From assembly GCA_019044685.2 (NCBI GenBank), contig JAGTXX020000009.1:248001-312000 (forward strand): a stretch of DNA of 64,000 nt, written 5' to 3'. The notes beneath the pieces are model-generated. The model did no database searches and was not told the origin of the DNA. It worked only from the letters and a program-made list of their open reading frames with translations. The first letter of the stretch is position 1. Every line of letters begins with the position of its first letter. Shown piece by piece: positions 1 to 11,320 of the stretch. The position numbers and the translations under genes were made by a program. Source of the stretch: Nannochloris sp. 'desiccata' (lineage: Eukaryota; Chlorophyta; Trebouxiophyceae; Chlorellales; Chlorellaceae).

Positions 1-386
1 CCTTCAACTATTGAGAACATCTATTACTGCTAAGGGGATATATATATCCTTTACTTGTAGCTTGAAACAGCGAGGCCTCCTCTAATCACATCACACCAAG
101 CAACAGCTGGTCAAACACATTTGGTGGCGGCCAGAAAGAAACCTCGACCAAGTTTCCAGAAGCCTGCGATGGTTGCCTCTTTCCAGAACAAAAGCAGGGT
201 TCCCAGCATCTTTTGTTGTCTTTAAAGTTTTTGTAGAAGTATATAGGTGTTTATTCACGCCAGATACACCTTTTACCGCCAAGGGTAGAAGCTGTATAGA
301 CCATCAATCTCATCTTGCTCTAGAAGCAACAAGTGCCCAAGTGAATATTAGAGTTTTTTAACAAGCTCCGCTTAGCTAGAATCATC
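1..386. other. 5' flank of HSP90, no gene seen
   Basis: No reading frame here looks like a protein. The stretch lies upstream of the HSP90 start codon and contains heat-shock-element-like motifs, described separately. The first 130 bases show nothing recognisable. Confidence 0.6.
134..188 (+). promoter_or_regulatory. Candidate heat shock elements upstream of HSP90
   Basis: The same 8-mer TTCCAGAA, matching the inverted heat-shock unit TTCnnGAA, occurs at 154-161 and again at 181-188. Single GAA units lie at 134-136 and 138-140, and a weaker CTCTAGAAG lies near 319-327. The pairs sit about 200-230 bases before the HSP90 start codon, where heat-shock factor would be expected to bind. The match is by eye, and such short motifs also arise by chance, so regulation by HSF is inferred. 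Confidence 0.45.
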
Positions 387-2623
387 ATGACTGCTGAACC
401 TGAGACATACGCCTTCCGTAAGTTGCTAATACCCTCACAACCCATCCTGGCAGTTGATTTGAGGTTCATCTTGTGTTTGCACAACATCGGCGCCGCTTAT
501 TTCTCCTACCTTAACACTCACAACCGTTTCTTTCCCTTCTTAATCCCGCAGAGGCTGAGATCAACCAGCTCTTGTCCTTGATTATCAACACCTTCTACTC
601 CAACAAGGAGATCTTCCTTCGCGAGTTGATCAGCAACTCTTCTGATGCTTTGGACAAGATCCGCTACCAGTCACTTACTGACAAGGCTGTATTAGACTCT
701 AACCCTGAGCTCTACATCCACGTCTCCCCTGACAAGACCAACCGCACCCTCACCATCACTGACTCTGGAATTGGCATGACCAAGGCTGACCTCGTCAATA
801 ACTTGGGTACCATTGCTCGCTCTGGTACCAAATCCTTCATGGAGGCCCTCTCTGCTGGTGCGGATATCTCCATGATTGGACAGTTCGGTGTCGGTTTTTA
901 CTCTGCCTACCTCGTAGCAGACAAGGTCACTGTAATTACCAAGCACAATGATGATGAGCAGTATGTGTGGGAATCTCAAGCTGGTGGTTCTTTCACCATC
1001 ACCCGCGACACCGAGGGTGAGTCTATTGGCCGCGGTACCCGTATGATTCTCCACCTCAAGGAAGATCAGCTCGAGTACCTTGAAGAGCGCAGGATCACTG
1101 ATTTGATCAAAAAGCACTCTGAGTTCATTGCCTACCCAATCTCTCTCTGGACCGAAAAGACCGTCGAGAAAGAAGTCTCTGATGACGAGGCTGAGGCTGG
1201 TGAAGAGAAAGAAGGTGAAGTCGAAGAGGTTAAGGCTGAGGATGAAGCCGAGAAGCCTAAAAAGAAGATCAAAGAAGTCAGCCACGAATGGGAGCTTGTC
1301 AACAAGCAGAAACCCATCTGGATGCGCAATCCTGATGAAGTGCCCCGTGAAGAGTACAACGCCTTCTACAAGGCTCTTTCCAACGATTGGGAAGACGCTC
1401 TCGCCTACAAGCATTTCGCCGTTGAAGGTCAACTCGAGTTCAAGGCTATTCTCTTCTGCCCTAAACGCGCTCCTTTCGATCTTTTCGACTCCAAGAAGAA
1501 GCAAAACAACATCAAGCTTTACGTTCGCCGTGTGTTTATCATGGATAACTGCGAAGAGCTCTGCCCTGAGTGGATGGGCTTCATCAAGGGTGTTGTTGAT
1601 TCCGAGGATTTGCCTTTGAATATTTCCCGTGAGATGTTGCAGCAGAACAAGATCCTCAAGGTCATCCGCAAGAACATTGTCAAAAAGGTGATTGAGATGT
1701 TCACTGAAATCGCCGAGAACAAGGACGATTACACCAAATTCTACGAGGCTTTCGGTAAGAACTTGAAGCTTGGCGTTCACGAGGACTCTCAAAACAGAGC
1801 TAAACTTGCTGAATTGCTCCGCTATAACTCTACCAAATCTGGTGATGAATTGACCAGTCTCAAAGACTATGCTACCCGTATGAAAGAAGGCCAAAACGCC
1901 ATTTATTACATCACTGGCGAGAGCAAGAAGTCCGTCGAGAACTCACCTTTCCTTGAACGTCTTCGCCGCAAGGGCTATGAGGTCATCTTCATGGTTGACC
2001 CCATTGATGAATACGTCGTACAGCAGCTCAAGGAGTACGATGGCAAGAAACTCATCTCTGTTACCAAGGAGGGTCTTGAATTTGACGACACAGAGGAGGA
2101 AAAAGCCGCTCGTGAGGCTAAAAAAGAGACCTTTGAGCCTCTTTGCCGTCTCATGAAGGACATCCTAGGTGACAAGGTTGAGAAGGTCGTTGTCGGTGAC
2201 CGTATTGTTGATTCTCCTTGTGTTTTGGTTACTGGAGAGTACGGATGGAGCGCCAACATGGAACGTATCATGAAGGCGCAAGCGCTCCGTGACTCGTCCA
2301 TGGCAATGTACATGGCCTCTAAGAAAACTTTGGAGATCAACCCTGATAACCCTATTATGGAAGAGCTCCGTACCCGTGCTGATGCTGACAAGGGTGACAA
2401 GACTGTTAAAGATCTTGTCCAGCTGTTATTCGAAACATCTCTCTTGGCCTCTGGATTCTCTTTGGATGATCCGTCCACGTTTGCTTCTCGTATTTACCGA
2501 ATGGTGAAATTGGGATTGTCTATCGATGACACTGGTGCTGAAGATTTGGGTCTTGTTGATGATGATTTGCCCGAGTTGGAGGAGAATGTCGATGAAGGCA
2601 GCCGCATGGAAGAGGTCGACTAA
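387..2623 (+). CDS. HSP90: Cytosolic heat shock protein 90
   Basis: ATP-dependent cytosolic chaperone that matures kinases, receptors and other clients. Exon 1 is 387-417; the intron is 418-551 (GTAAGT...CGCAG); exon 2 is 552-2623. The join gives about 700 residues, the family's usual length. The GHKL ATPase domain shows [16 protein letters not shown] and [12 protein letters not shown]. An acidic linker follows near residues 215-260, then the middle and C-terminal domains. The protein ends in MEEVD, the TPR co-chaperone docking signal that marks the cytosolic form and excludes the ER and plastid paralogues. The start gives the typical opening [18 protein letters not shown]. Heat-shock-like motifs lie upstream. 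The first exon is only 31 bases. A convergent helicase gene follows. Confidence 0.97.
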
Positions 2624-3001
2624 TAACTTTTTTCTTTTCTATCATTCAATTTCTCTCGTTTCGCCTGTGGGAACGTTTTTTAAATATTAATAGAAACAAT
2701 TGTTTGTTATATGAGCATCTGTTTCTGCTTTCTCTGTTTTGTTTTGGGAAGATAAATTAAGATATAAACAAAAGAAGAGTAAAATAATGAATACACTCGT
2801 ATGGTATCGTGGTTGCAGTAAATTTAAACTAAAGTAGAACTAGCATTGTTGTCCTTTTTTTTTAATTTGTGTAAGAACATACCTAGAGAATACTAATTAC
2901 AGAGAGATCCTTTCATCTATTTATCGCAGCGAGTATTGATAGTAAGAGTAGTCGTCGCTCGTATCAAGAAGCAAATCCTACAAGAAAATAAAATAAAAAA
3001 T
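2624..3001. other. Spacer between convergent genes
   Basis: AT-rich 3' flank shared by HSP90 and the convergent RH58-like helicase. No open frame, RNA gene or repeat is apparent. Confidence 0.6.
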
Positions 3002-4889
3002 CTAAAAATTCAACGAATTTGGAGCCGCTGCCTCCTCTGTCATATTTTCTGCCGCCTTGGCTTCCTTTGCTGCAGCAGCTTGATCAAACCAATCTAAATC
3101 CTCATCCACAAGGAATGCGTCGCCTCCTTCCAGCTTTATTTCAGCAAAATTAACACCGAGTCTCTTCCCTAGTTTCTCAACTACAAAAGTTTCACCCCCG
3201 CTTGCAACTGTGACCACAATCCCCTCTTTACCCGCTCTCCCAGTCCTCCCAGCACGATGTGCATAATGCGCTGCGTCTGTAGGCAACTCTAAATTGAACA
3301 CAGCATCGCAATCAGGGACATCTAAACCACGTGCTGCCACGTCAGATACTAATAGCGCTCTATATTTCCCATTCTTAAAACCCGCCAGAGTGTTTTGCCG
3401 TTCTTGTTTTGACATATCGCCATGCAAACTGGCCACTTTCATCTTTCTAGCAGCTAATTTCTGTTCTGCATCTTTCAATCGTTGTTGAAAATTCATAAAT
3501 ACGAGCACACGTTGTGCGTTGGTTGCGTGAATGGCCTTTCGCAGCGTATCGACTCTGTGCTGAGGGGCAGATTTTACATAGAGGTGAGTCAAGCCTGGGG
3601 CGATCGCGGGTGCTGCATCACGATTTCCATACCCACCAGCACTACCAATACCAGGATCGTTTAATTCAGGGATATAGGTAGAGCCTGGGATGCCCCAACC
3701 CCAACTAGGGCCGCCAGGAGCAGTACCAGCTGCTGCTGTACCGTCAGCAGCGGTAGTCGGCATAGTACCACCACCACCGCCATTGACTCTTAGTTGCAAG
3801 TCGATACTCTCATTATTATCTCCATTTTCAGGATTATAAGGAACAGATTGTGGGCCAGGGACAGCTCCTACAAAGATCTGACGTGGTTGTGGACACCATA
3901 CCTCACACAAGGACAGCACACGGGGGGTCAAGGTCGCTGAAACGACGATTGTTTGTCTGCCGTTGTCGCATTTTTTCCCAGTGTGTTCAGTTATTCTTTG
4001 CATTTCTTCTCTAAATTGCGGTGCCAATAGTTGATCTGCTTCATCTAGTACCAGAATTTGGCATTTATGGGTTTGTAAAGCACCATCACGTGAGAGTTCA
4101 GCTAGTCGGCCTGGGGTTCCAACCACGAGTATTGGTTTGTACATTCGTAAATTCTCCCGCTGTCGGAGCATATTCGCTCCCCCAATACACTGCTGAACCG
4201 CTCTTTTTGCAGAATCAGGTAACAAAGATTCCGCTACACGGACAATTTGCATGGCAAGCTCACGAGAAGGAGTGACGATGATGGCTTGGACTTGGCCTAG
4301 GGAGGCGCGGTTTTTACGGGTGGCGAGAGACCATTCTTGCTCTGCTCTTTGTACAGCGAAGGACATGACGGGTAAAAGGAATGCGAGGGTTTTGCCACTA
4401 CCGGTGTAGCATTGGACAGCGACATTGCTGCCGGAAAGGATCTCAGGAATGGCAGCACGTTGGACATCAGTCGGCTCGGTGATTCCCGAGGAGAGCAGCC
4501 CGCCCTGTATTATTCAGAGAAATTTAAGAGATTAACGCGAGAATTGGCATTTTGGCAACGAAGACATCCCATACTGTTCTATATCTATTTGATTGGAAGG
4601 AAATATTTGCTTGAAAGCTTACCATAAGCCTATCATCTACTCCTAGATTCAAGAAAGGATTGTCTGCAAGAGCAGCATTGGGGGTAGCCTCTACCTCAGG
4701 CTCAGTTGGGGCGTCTTCCTCGGACGCAGAACGCAACCCTATTTGTTTCAAATAGCCTTGCTTCTTTGATTCCTTGTTTAAAGGATTAAATAGTGGATGT
4801 CGGGATGTGGAGAAGGCTGCATGCCTTAACTTAAAGTGCTGGAGTGCATGCAGCTGGCTTCTACCCTGCGAAATAATTCTAAGTGCCAT
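3002..4889 (-). CDS. RH58: DEAD-box RNA helicase, RH58-like, probably organellar
   Basis: ATP-dependent RNA helicase of about 589 residues. Exon 1 is 4889-4623, the intron 4622-4505 (GTAAGC...ACAG), exon 2 4504-3002; the join is phase 0 and restores the Q motif (GITEPTDVQ) and motif I (TGSGKT, near residues 123-128). Later motifs are PSRELAMQ, TPGRL, DEAD (about 243-246), SAT, SDVAARGLDVPD and HRAGRTGRAG. The C-terminal half closely resembles plant chloroplast RH58 (NLELPTDAAHYAHRAGRTGR). The N-terminus (MALRIISQGRSQLHAL...) is basic, hydroxylated and poor in acidic residues, like a transit peptide. An extra Gly/Thr/Pro-rich segment of about 70 residues separates the two RecA domains. It diverges from the octanoyltransferase gene across about 215 bases. 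Plastid rather than mitochondrial location is inferred. Confidence 0.88.
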
Positions 4890-5104
4890 TTTTGTTTAGA
4901 TAAAATATTAAAAGCATATGCACGCTGTTGGTTTTCGAGCTTTATTAATAATTTTGCGGCAAAATATTCAAGGTTTAAAACTTGAAAGCCCCAAGAAATT
5001 TGGTCACAATTTTTGTTTGATAATTATTCTTAGTTACTTCACAAGATTTAAGATATGCCACAATAGTTATCAAAGAGGAGCTAAATTGCTTTGGGATTGC
5101 AACA

Positions 5105-6058
5105 ATGATAGGATCATTTCAAGGGCTATCACTCGGCAGAAATAACACCCTCCACAAAGACACCCATGCCATACGATACAAAACACCTCTAGAATCATGT
5201 CGACTATCAATGTGCTATCAATCTAGCTCTCATTCTCTGTCATGTTTCTCTTCAAATAAATCTGCGACGCTCTATGATCTATACAACCAGCAGGTCCCTT
5301 ATGAACAAGCGTGGGCTTGGCAGAAACAACTAGTAGAAAACGTATGTGCCTCAGATGCAAATTTTCCGTCTTCTTCCTCCCCTGCTGGTGCTGCTATTTT
5401 GCTACAGCACGATCCTGTTTACACCCTCGGAGCCGGGGCAACAGAAGAGCACCTCGGCTTTAATCCCGAAACTCCTCCCTATCCCCTCTTTCGCACAGAA
5501 AGAGGTGGCGAAGTCACCTACCATGGCCCTGGACAGCTTGTTATGTACCCTATACTAAATTTAAAGTTATTTCAAGCTGATTTACATTGGTATCTCCGAT
5601 CTTTAGAGGAAGTTGTCATCAAGGCGCTTGGAGAAGTGTCTGGCTTACGTGGGGAAAGGATCAATGGTTTGACCGGAGTTTGGGTCAACGGGAAGAAAGT
5701 AGCAGCGATAGGTGTCCGTGCAACACGATGGGTGAGTTACCATGGCCTAGCACTAAATGTCACTGCCGATCTAAGTCCTTTTAAAGACATAGTGCCCTGT
5801 GGAATTATTGATAGAGAGGTGACCAGTGTAGTAGAATTATTAGTTGACCAGGGTCTAGAAGAGGATCCGTATGCTAATAGACACGATTTAATGGATATTT
5901 ATAGTGGGAAAGAGTTTCGAAGGCAGTTGCTGCAGGAATATAGGTACGGTTTGTTAAGTGCAAGTGAGGAGGTGTTTGGATTAGAGTGGAAGACGGTGTG
6001 GGAAGGGAAAGAGGCTCTTGCTAGATTAGAAAGAACAGATAGATTAGAGCTGATTTAA
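5105..6058 (+). CDS. LIP2: Lipoyl(octanoyl) transferase (LipB family)
   Basis: Transfers octanoate from acyl carrier protein to the lipoyl domains of 2-oxoacid dehydrogenases and glycine cleavage H protein, the first step of lipoate assembly. It is a single exon of 317 residues. The LipB core covers about residues 55-290 and contains RGGEVTYHGPGQLVMYP, the lysine of NGKKVAAIG (about K198) and the catalytic cysteine of VPCGI (about C232). The first 50 or so residues are an Arg/Ser-rich extension absent from bacterial LipB and probably target an organelle. Plants have both mitochondrial (LIP2) and plastid (LIP2p) forms, and this one cannot be assigned by eye. It is divergently arranged with the RH58-like helicase. 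Confidence 0.93.
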   Translation: MIGSFQGLSLGRNNTLHKDTHAIRYKTPLESCRLSMCYQSSSHSLSCFSSNKSATLYDLYNQQVPYEQAWAWQKQLVENVCASDANFPSSSSPAGAAILLQHDPVYTLGAGATEEHLGFNPETPPYPLFRTERGGEVTYHGPGQLVMYPILNLKLFQADLHWYLRSLEEVVIKALGEVSGLRGERINGLTGVWVNGKKVAAIGVRATRWVSYHGLALNVTADLSPFKDIVPCGIIDREVTSVVELLVDQGLEEDPYANRHDLMDIYSGKEFRRQLLQEYRYGLLSASEEVFGLEWKTVWEGKEALARLERTDRLELI

Positions 6059-6208
6059 GTTAATTTAATGTAAGGTAATCATTGATATTGGCGTTTTCTG
6101 TAAGGGATGACCCCTTAGGTTGCGGTCAACTAAAGTTAGGAAAGTAAGGGTTATAGTGAATAGTTCTTGGTTAATCTAGGCAGATCGCTGTAATTCCAGT
6201 TATTCTAA

Positions 6209-9200
6209 ATGAGCTGCTCTGGCATGAATATGTCGCCGAAAGGTTTAGATGAGGCCATGCCGCTGGAGTTTACGTTTGATTTTCATGCTAGCGGCGAAAG
6301 CACCATCCGATTCCCTGTTGAGGATGGAGGGATGCCACCTCTCTCGCAGGTAAGACCGCATTTATATAAAAAGCGCGCCACTAAGTATGTCCCTAATTGA
6401 TTACAGGGAATATATTTTTTACTTCATTTTCGCTTGATCACATTTTGCTAATAATAAATTCGTTTTTTTTGTTTTTGCTCTACCTCCACCACAGGGTCCT
6501 CCCTTTTTACCGCGCACTCCTGAAGACCACAAGGCACATCTTCTAGAGACTCTCCTCAAAATATCCCTTCCAGATGTAGCGAAAGATATTTCTAAAGCTG
6601 GACAATCTTGGATCCCCACCACCGTTAATCCAATTCAATGGACCTCACCCTCAGACCCGTGCACTGCTATAGAACCTGTGCTGCCCCAATCATACGCTTC
6701 TGAAGATAATGATGGGGTGTGTGTAGGCTTTCAAGAGACCAAAGAAGGCGATCTTTCTTCTTCAGAAACAGGGGAGCAGGGTGTTCTCGGATCAGCTGTT
6801 TCTTTTGCTCGTCGTCGACAGCACGCACGACAAGGCACCCGAGAATTTGTCCGTGGGAAAGCAGGCTCTATGCCCTTTATGCCTGGTGGCGAGGGATGGA
6901 ATGCTGCTGGAAACCCAGCTGCTGCAGCTGCAGCAGAAGAAGCCAGTTCGGGGCAGTGGTTATGGGAAGTTGAGCAAGGATTTGATTGTATCTCGAAAAC
7001 AGCCAGTCTTCCAAAGGTTTTGGCTCCTGGTATGCCACGTGGCGCTTTCGGAGCATGGCAGCAGTGTAGTGACGATGAAGAAGAACCTTTGCATCTGGCT
7101 GCTGACTTAGAACAGCTGAGTCTTCAGGATAACCATCAATCCTCTGCGTTGGCTGGAGCGGCAGCGGCAGAGGCTGTGCAAGGTACGAAGAGTGATAAAG
7201 TGGCAGTTGAAGATCTGTTTTCTGGAGTATGGATGCCAGAAGATGATGTAGACGAGGAGGAGGAAGACAATGGGTTAGTTAAATTAGAAGACTTGGATAA
7301 AGGAGAAGAAGAAGAAGAAGAAGAAGAAGCTGAAGAAAAAGAGGCGGCAGTAGCTATGCCAGCTGCAACAACAACAGTGCAACCATCTTCTGATGCTCTG
7401 TTCATCAATGCTGATCTTGTAGCAGCCTTACCTTCAGACGTCGATCTTCCTGGAGGTGTTGAAGCTGCAACCACAGCACTCGATCTGACCTCAAAGTTAT
7501 GGCTTCAAAAACCAGCAGCTGCTCTTCCAAACCCCCTCGCCGCCGCTGCTGCCGCTGCCGCCGCCGCTGCTGCGGGCGACTTCTCCTCGTCTTCTTCTAG
7601 ACAATTAGATAAAAATAAAGATCGAAAGACCTGGGCTGTACGCGGTACAGTCAAAAACCTCGATTCCCAATGGAAGGCTCTCCAACCAGGATTGGCAAAA
7701 CGCTACCCCTTCGAACTGGACACGTTCCAAAAAGAAGCGATCATCCACATGGAAGCCGGCCACTCTGTATTTGTCGCTGCACATACTTCTGCAGGTAAAA
7801 CCGTCGCTGCAGAGTATGCCTTCGCTCTTGCATCTACCCACTGTACTAGAGCTGTGTATACCTCCCCAATTAAAACAATCTCAAACCAAAAATTTCGAGA
7901 TTTTAGTGGACAGTTTGACGTTGGGCTGCTTACAGGAGATGTTTCTATCCGCCCTGATAGCTCTTGTTTGATTATGACCACAGAAATCTTGAGATCTATG
8001 CTCTATAAAGGTGCTGATATTATGCGAGATATAGAGTGGGTCGTATTTGATGAAGTACATTACGTGAATGACGTGGAACGGGGCGTTGTATGGGAGGAGG
8101 TGATTATTATGTTACCAGAGCACGTGAACCTGGTATTGCTTAGTGCTACCGTACCGAATGTCATGGAATTTGCCGATTGGGTTGGTCGTACGAAGAGAAA
8201 AGTCGTTCATGTGACTGGTACTTTGAAAAGACCAGTCCCATTGGAACATTCCGTCTACTATGGTGGAAAGTTGTATACGGTATGTAGTGCAGAAGTGTAC
8301 GAACCAAAGGGATTTAGATTAGCAAGAGAAGCGTATAGCAAGAAGCATGCATTGCCGCAAACAAAGACGGAGGCGAAGGCGGCATTGCCGACTGGTCGTG
8401 GTGACGGCGGTGGTGGTGGTGGGAGAGGTGGTGGTGGTGCTGGTGGGGGCCGTGCTACTCGTGGTGGCCGCGGTAGTAGTGGTGGTGGTGCTGGGAGAGG
8501 TGGTACCTATGGCGCTCCACCTGGTGCCAGCAGTAATACTTCTGGAAGGGGTGGTGGTGGTGGTGGCATTCAGCTACGAGGCGAGAGAAATCAGTGGTCT
8601 GAGCTTATTTCTCTCCTCAAAAAACAAGAATTACTCCCCATGGTAGCCTTTTGCTTTTCTAAGAAACGCTGTGACGCGATTGCGGATGCGTTACATAGTT
8701 TAGATATGACTACCGCAACTGAAAAGTCTGAGATACATGTCTTTTGTGATCGATCTTTAGCTCGGCTAACCGGCACTGATCGAGAATTGCCTCAAGTTTT
8801 ACGGATTCGCGAAATGTTAAAGCGAGGCGTGGGTGTCCATCACGCAGGATTACTTCCAATAGTCAAAGAAGTCGTGGAAATGCTATTTTGTAGAGGGGTA
8901 ATTAAAGTCTTATTCTCTACAGAGACGTTTGCCATGGGGGTGAATGCCCCTGCGAGATCGGTGATTTTTCAGGCTCTCCGAAAACATGATGGAAGGCAAT
9001 TTAGAACACTGTTACCTGGGGAATACACCCAAATGGCTGGCAGAGCAGGCAGAAGAGGATTAGATCCTGTGGGCACTGTTATTATCGCAGCATGGGATGA
9101 TTTGCCTGAAGAGACTGATGTAAGGAAGCTGCTGACTGGAGCGGCTACAAAACTCGAAAGTCAGTTCCGGTTGACGTATTCCATGATTTTGAATTTGTTG

Positions 9201-11045
9201 CGCGTTGAAGATTTGAAGGTAGAGGATATGTTGAAACGTTCCTTTGCGGAATTTCATTCTCAGAGAGCTGCTCCAGAGGCGCAAATTGCTTTGAAAAAGG
9301 GGCAAGACGCCTTGAGAAGATTGCGTAGCCATCCTTGGCCAATTTCTCCGCTTGGAACGACACGGGAAGAGGTGGAGCAGTATGCTGAGGTTGCTGCCGC
9401 AGCTGAAAGTCTAGGTGTAGAGGTCCAGGATGCAGTGATGGGGTCAAGAGGCGCTTCTAGTGCGTTAGTAAATGGCCGGGTAGTGTTGGTTTTAAGAAGA
9501 GCGACTGGAGTGAGTGAACTGGGAGTTATTTTAGATGTTTCTGTATCGGCATTTGACACCAGTAGCAGCGAATTTGGTGGGAGAAGGATTGGAGGTGTCG
9601 GTAGTGGTTTTGATGCGGGCGCTGCCCGTGGTGGTGGTGGTGGCGGCGGTGGTGGTGGTGGTCGTAAACGAACTGTTTTATCGTTATTCCGCCCTTCTCC
9701 CTTGGATGAGAAGAACACAGGTGCTATGAGCGACACTGCTTCTACCCCTGATGCAAACTCTAACTTGCCTGGTAGTGGTGCATTAAATTCTGGCAGCGCT
9801 GCCTCAGCCGGGGCTCCAATGATGATGCTTAAAAAGAAGGATGATACTGATGATATGTTTTTAGGAATGAAAGCAATAGGAAAAGGCAAAGGCGGTGGAG
9901 GTGGTGGTAAAGGAAAAGGCAATTTAAGCTCAATAAGCAAAGGGGCAACAACATCGGCGGCGGCGGCTGGATTAAGATCACCACCCCTTGCTCTTCCTCA
10001 TCAAGGCACCATCGGTGGCGCGTCTTTCCTCCTTTCAGAAGTCCCCAGTTCCGATATTATCGGTATCTGCAAAGTTAAAATCCGTGTAGATGCTGATGCA
10101 ATTGCCACTGGAGATGCTGCAGCAACTGCTGCTGCAGTCAACGCCTTGATCCAAGTACAAGAAGATGCTGCTGCGGGAGCAACTGACACTGGCGTTGGCA
10201 AAAGTAATACTGCTACTTTGAGTGGTGGAGATCCGCCATTAATGGATCCTATTAGTGACCTTAAAATCAATTCCATTGAAGTCGCTGGTGCCGTGAGAGA
10301 ACGCCAACGCCTCCTCACCACCTTGTCCGCTTTGCCTCCCCATCGCGACCCATTCCTCCCCGAAATGCTTGCTATTGTCCGCAGTGAACGACTTTTAATT
10401 GCTAGAATGGCGGCATTAGCAAGGCAATCAGGGGATGCTGGTTTAGCTCAATTACCCGAATTCCATCAACGGGTCAATGTACTACAGCAGATGGGGTACC
10501 TTGATAGCGATCGTACAGTGGCAATGAAGGGTCGCGTCGCCTGTGAAATCAATTCTGGGGATGAATTGGTAGCTACAGAATTAATATTCGGTGGGGTTTT
10601 AACCGATCTCTCTCCGGAAGAAGCAGTGTCTTTGTTAAGCGCATTAGTTTTTCAAGAAAAATCAGAAGTCGAGCCAGAATTACCTCCAAAACTAATTAAA
10701 GCTCGAGAAGAATCTGCTGTTTTGGCGTATTCTGCTGGAGTTGTACAACAAGAAGCTGGATTATCATTGATTCCAGAAGATTATGTGAAATCAACATTAA
10801 ATTTTGGTCTCATGGAGGTAGTGTACGAATGGGCACAAGGCACTCCCTTTAATGAGATTTGTCGATTAACTGACGTTATGGAAGGGTCTATTGTACGTAC
10901 GATTGTACGATTAGATGAAACATGTAGAGAGTTCAGAGATGCTGCACGGGTGATGGGCAATATAGCGTTGTTCCAACAGATGCAAGAGGCTTCCGAGGCG
11001 ATAAAACGCGACATCGTATTTGCAGCAAGTCTCTATGTCGCTTAA
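6209..11045 (+). CDS. SKI2: SKI2-type DExH RNA helicase of the cytoplasmic exosome
   Basis: Catalytic subunit of the SKI complex, which feeds mRNA into the cytoplasmic exosome. Exon 1 is 6209-6349, the intron 6350-6494 (GTAAGA...CACAG), exon 2 6495-11045, giving about 1563 residues. The helicase core begins near residue 450: AHTSAGKT (motif I, about 476), FDEVHYV (DEVH box, about 564), SATVPN, and MAGRAGRRGLD (about 893). The C-terminal DSHCT domain ends in IVFAASLYVA, close to other Ski2 proteins. The N-terminal third has acidic runs (a GAA tract near 7305-7330) and a poly-Ala run. Gly-rich segments sit inside the helicase core (about 8395-8570) and in the arch region (about 9625-9665 and 9890-9910). 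MTR4 is the main alternative, but the N-terminus and ending favour SKI2. Confidence 0.93.
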
Positions 11046-11320
11046 TGCCTTGTTTAAGGAAAGAAAAAATCAATTACATAGTATACATTGTATTTGTATT
11101 TGGTATATGAAGACAGAAATGTCAATAATTTGATAATGAAATCAAAAATCAATAAATCAATCAATCAATTCAAAAATTCAAATTATTAGAGAGCCAAAGT
11201 AGCTCTCCAAAGGAAAAAAGAAATTGTTTCGACCTTTATTTTCCTTATAACAGAGTCAAAATGGGATCATACGTTGATTATATATGTCAGCATGAGTCTA
11301 TAGCATTATACTTCTGAAAT
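11046..11320. other. Spacer between convergent genes
   Basis: Short AT-rich 3' region shared by SKI2 and the MSS116-like helicase. It contains a small run of AATC/AATCA simple repeats near 11140-11180. No gene is seen. Confidence 0.6.

Noticed and set aside
1128..1619. A 163-codon frame inside HSP90 on the same strand
   Set aside because: Lies in another frame of an unambiguous conserved gene; Lys/Ser composition reflects the acidic linker read out of frame.
692..1894. A 400-codon open frame antisense to HSP90
   Set aside because: It is the complement of a highly codon-biased gene and shows no family features; such shadows are expected opposite HSP90.
9260..9940. A 226-codon antisense frame within SKI2, rich in proline
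   Set aside because: The proline runs are simply the complement of the Gly-rich repeat; no independent evidence.
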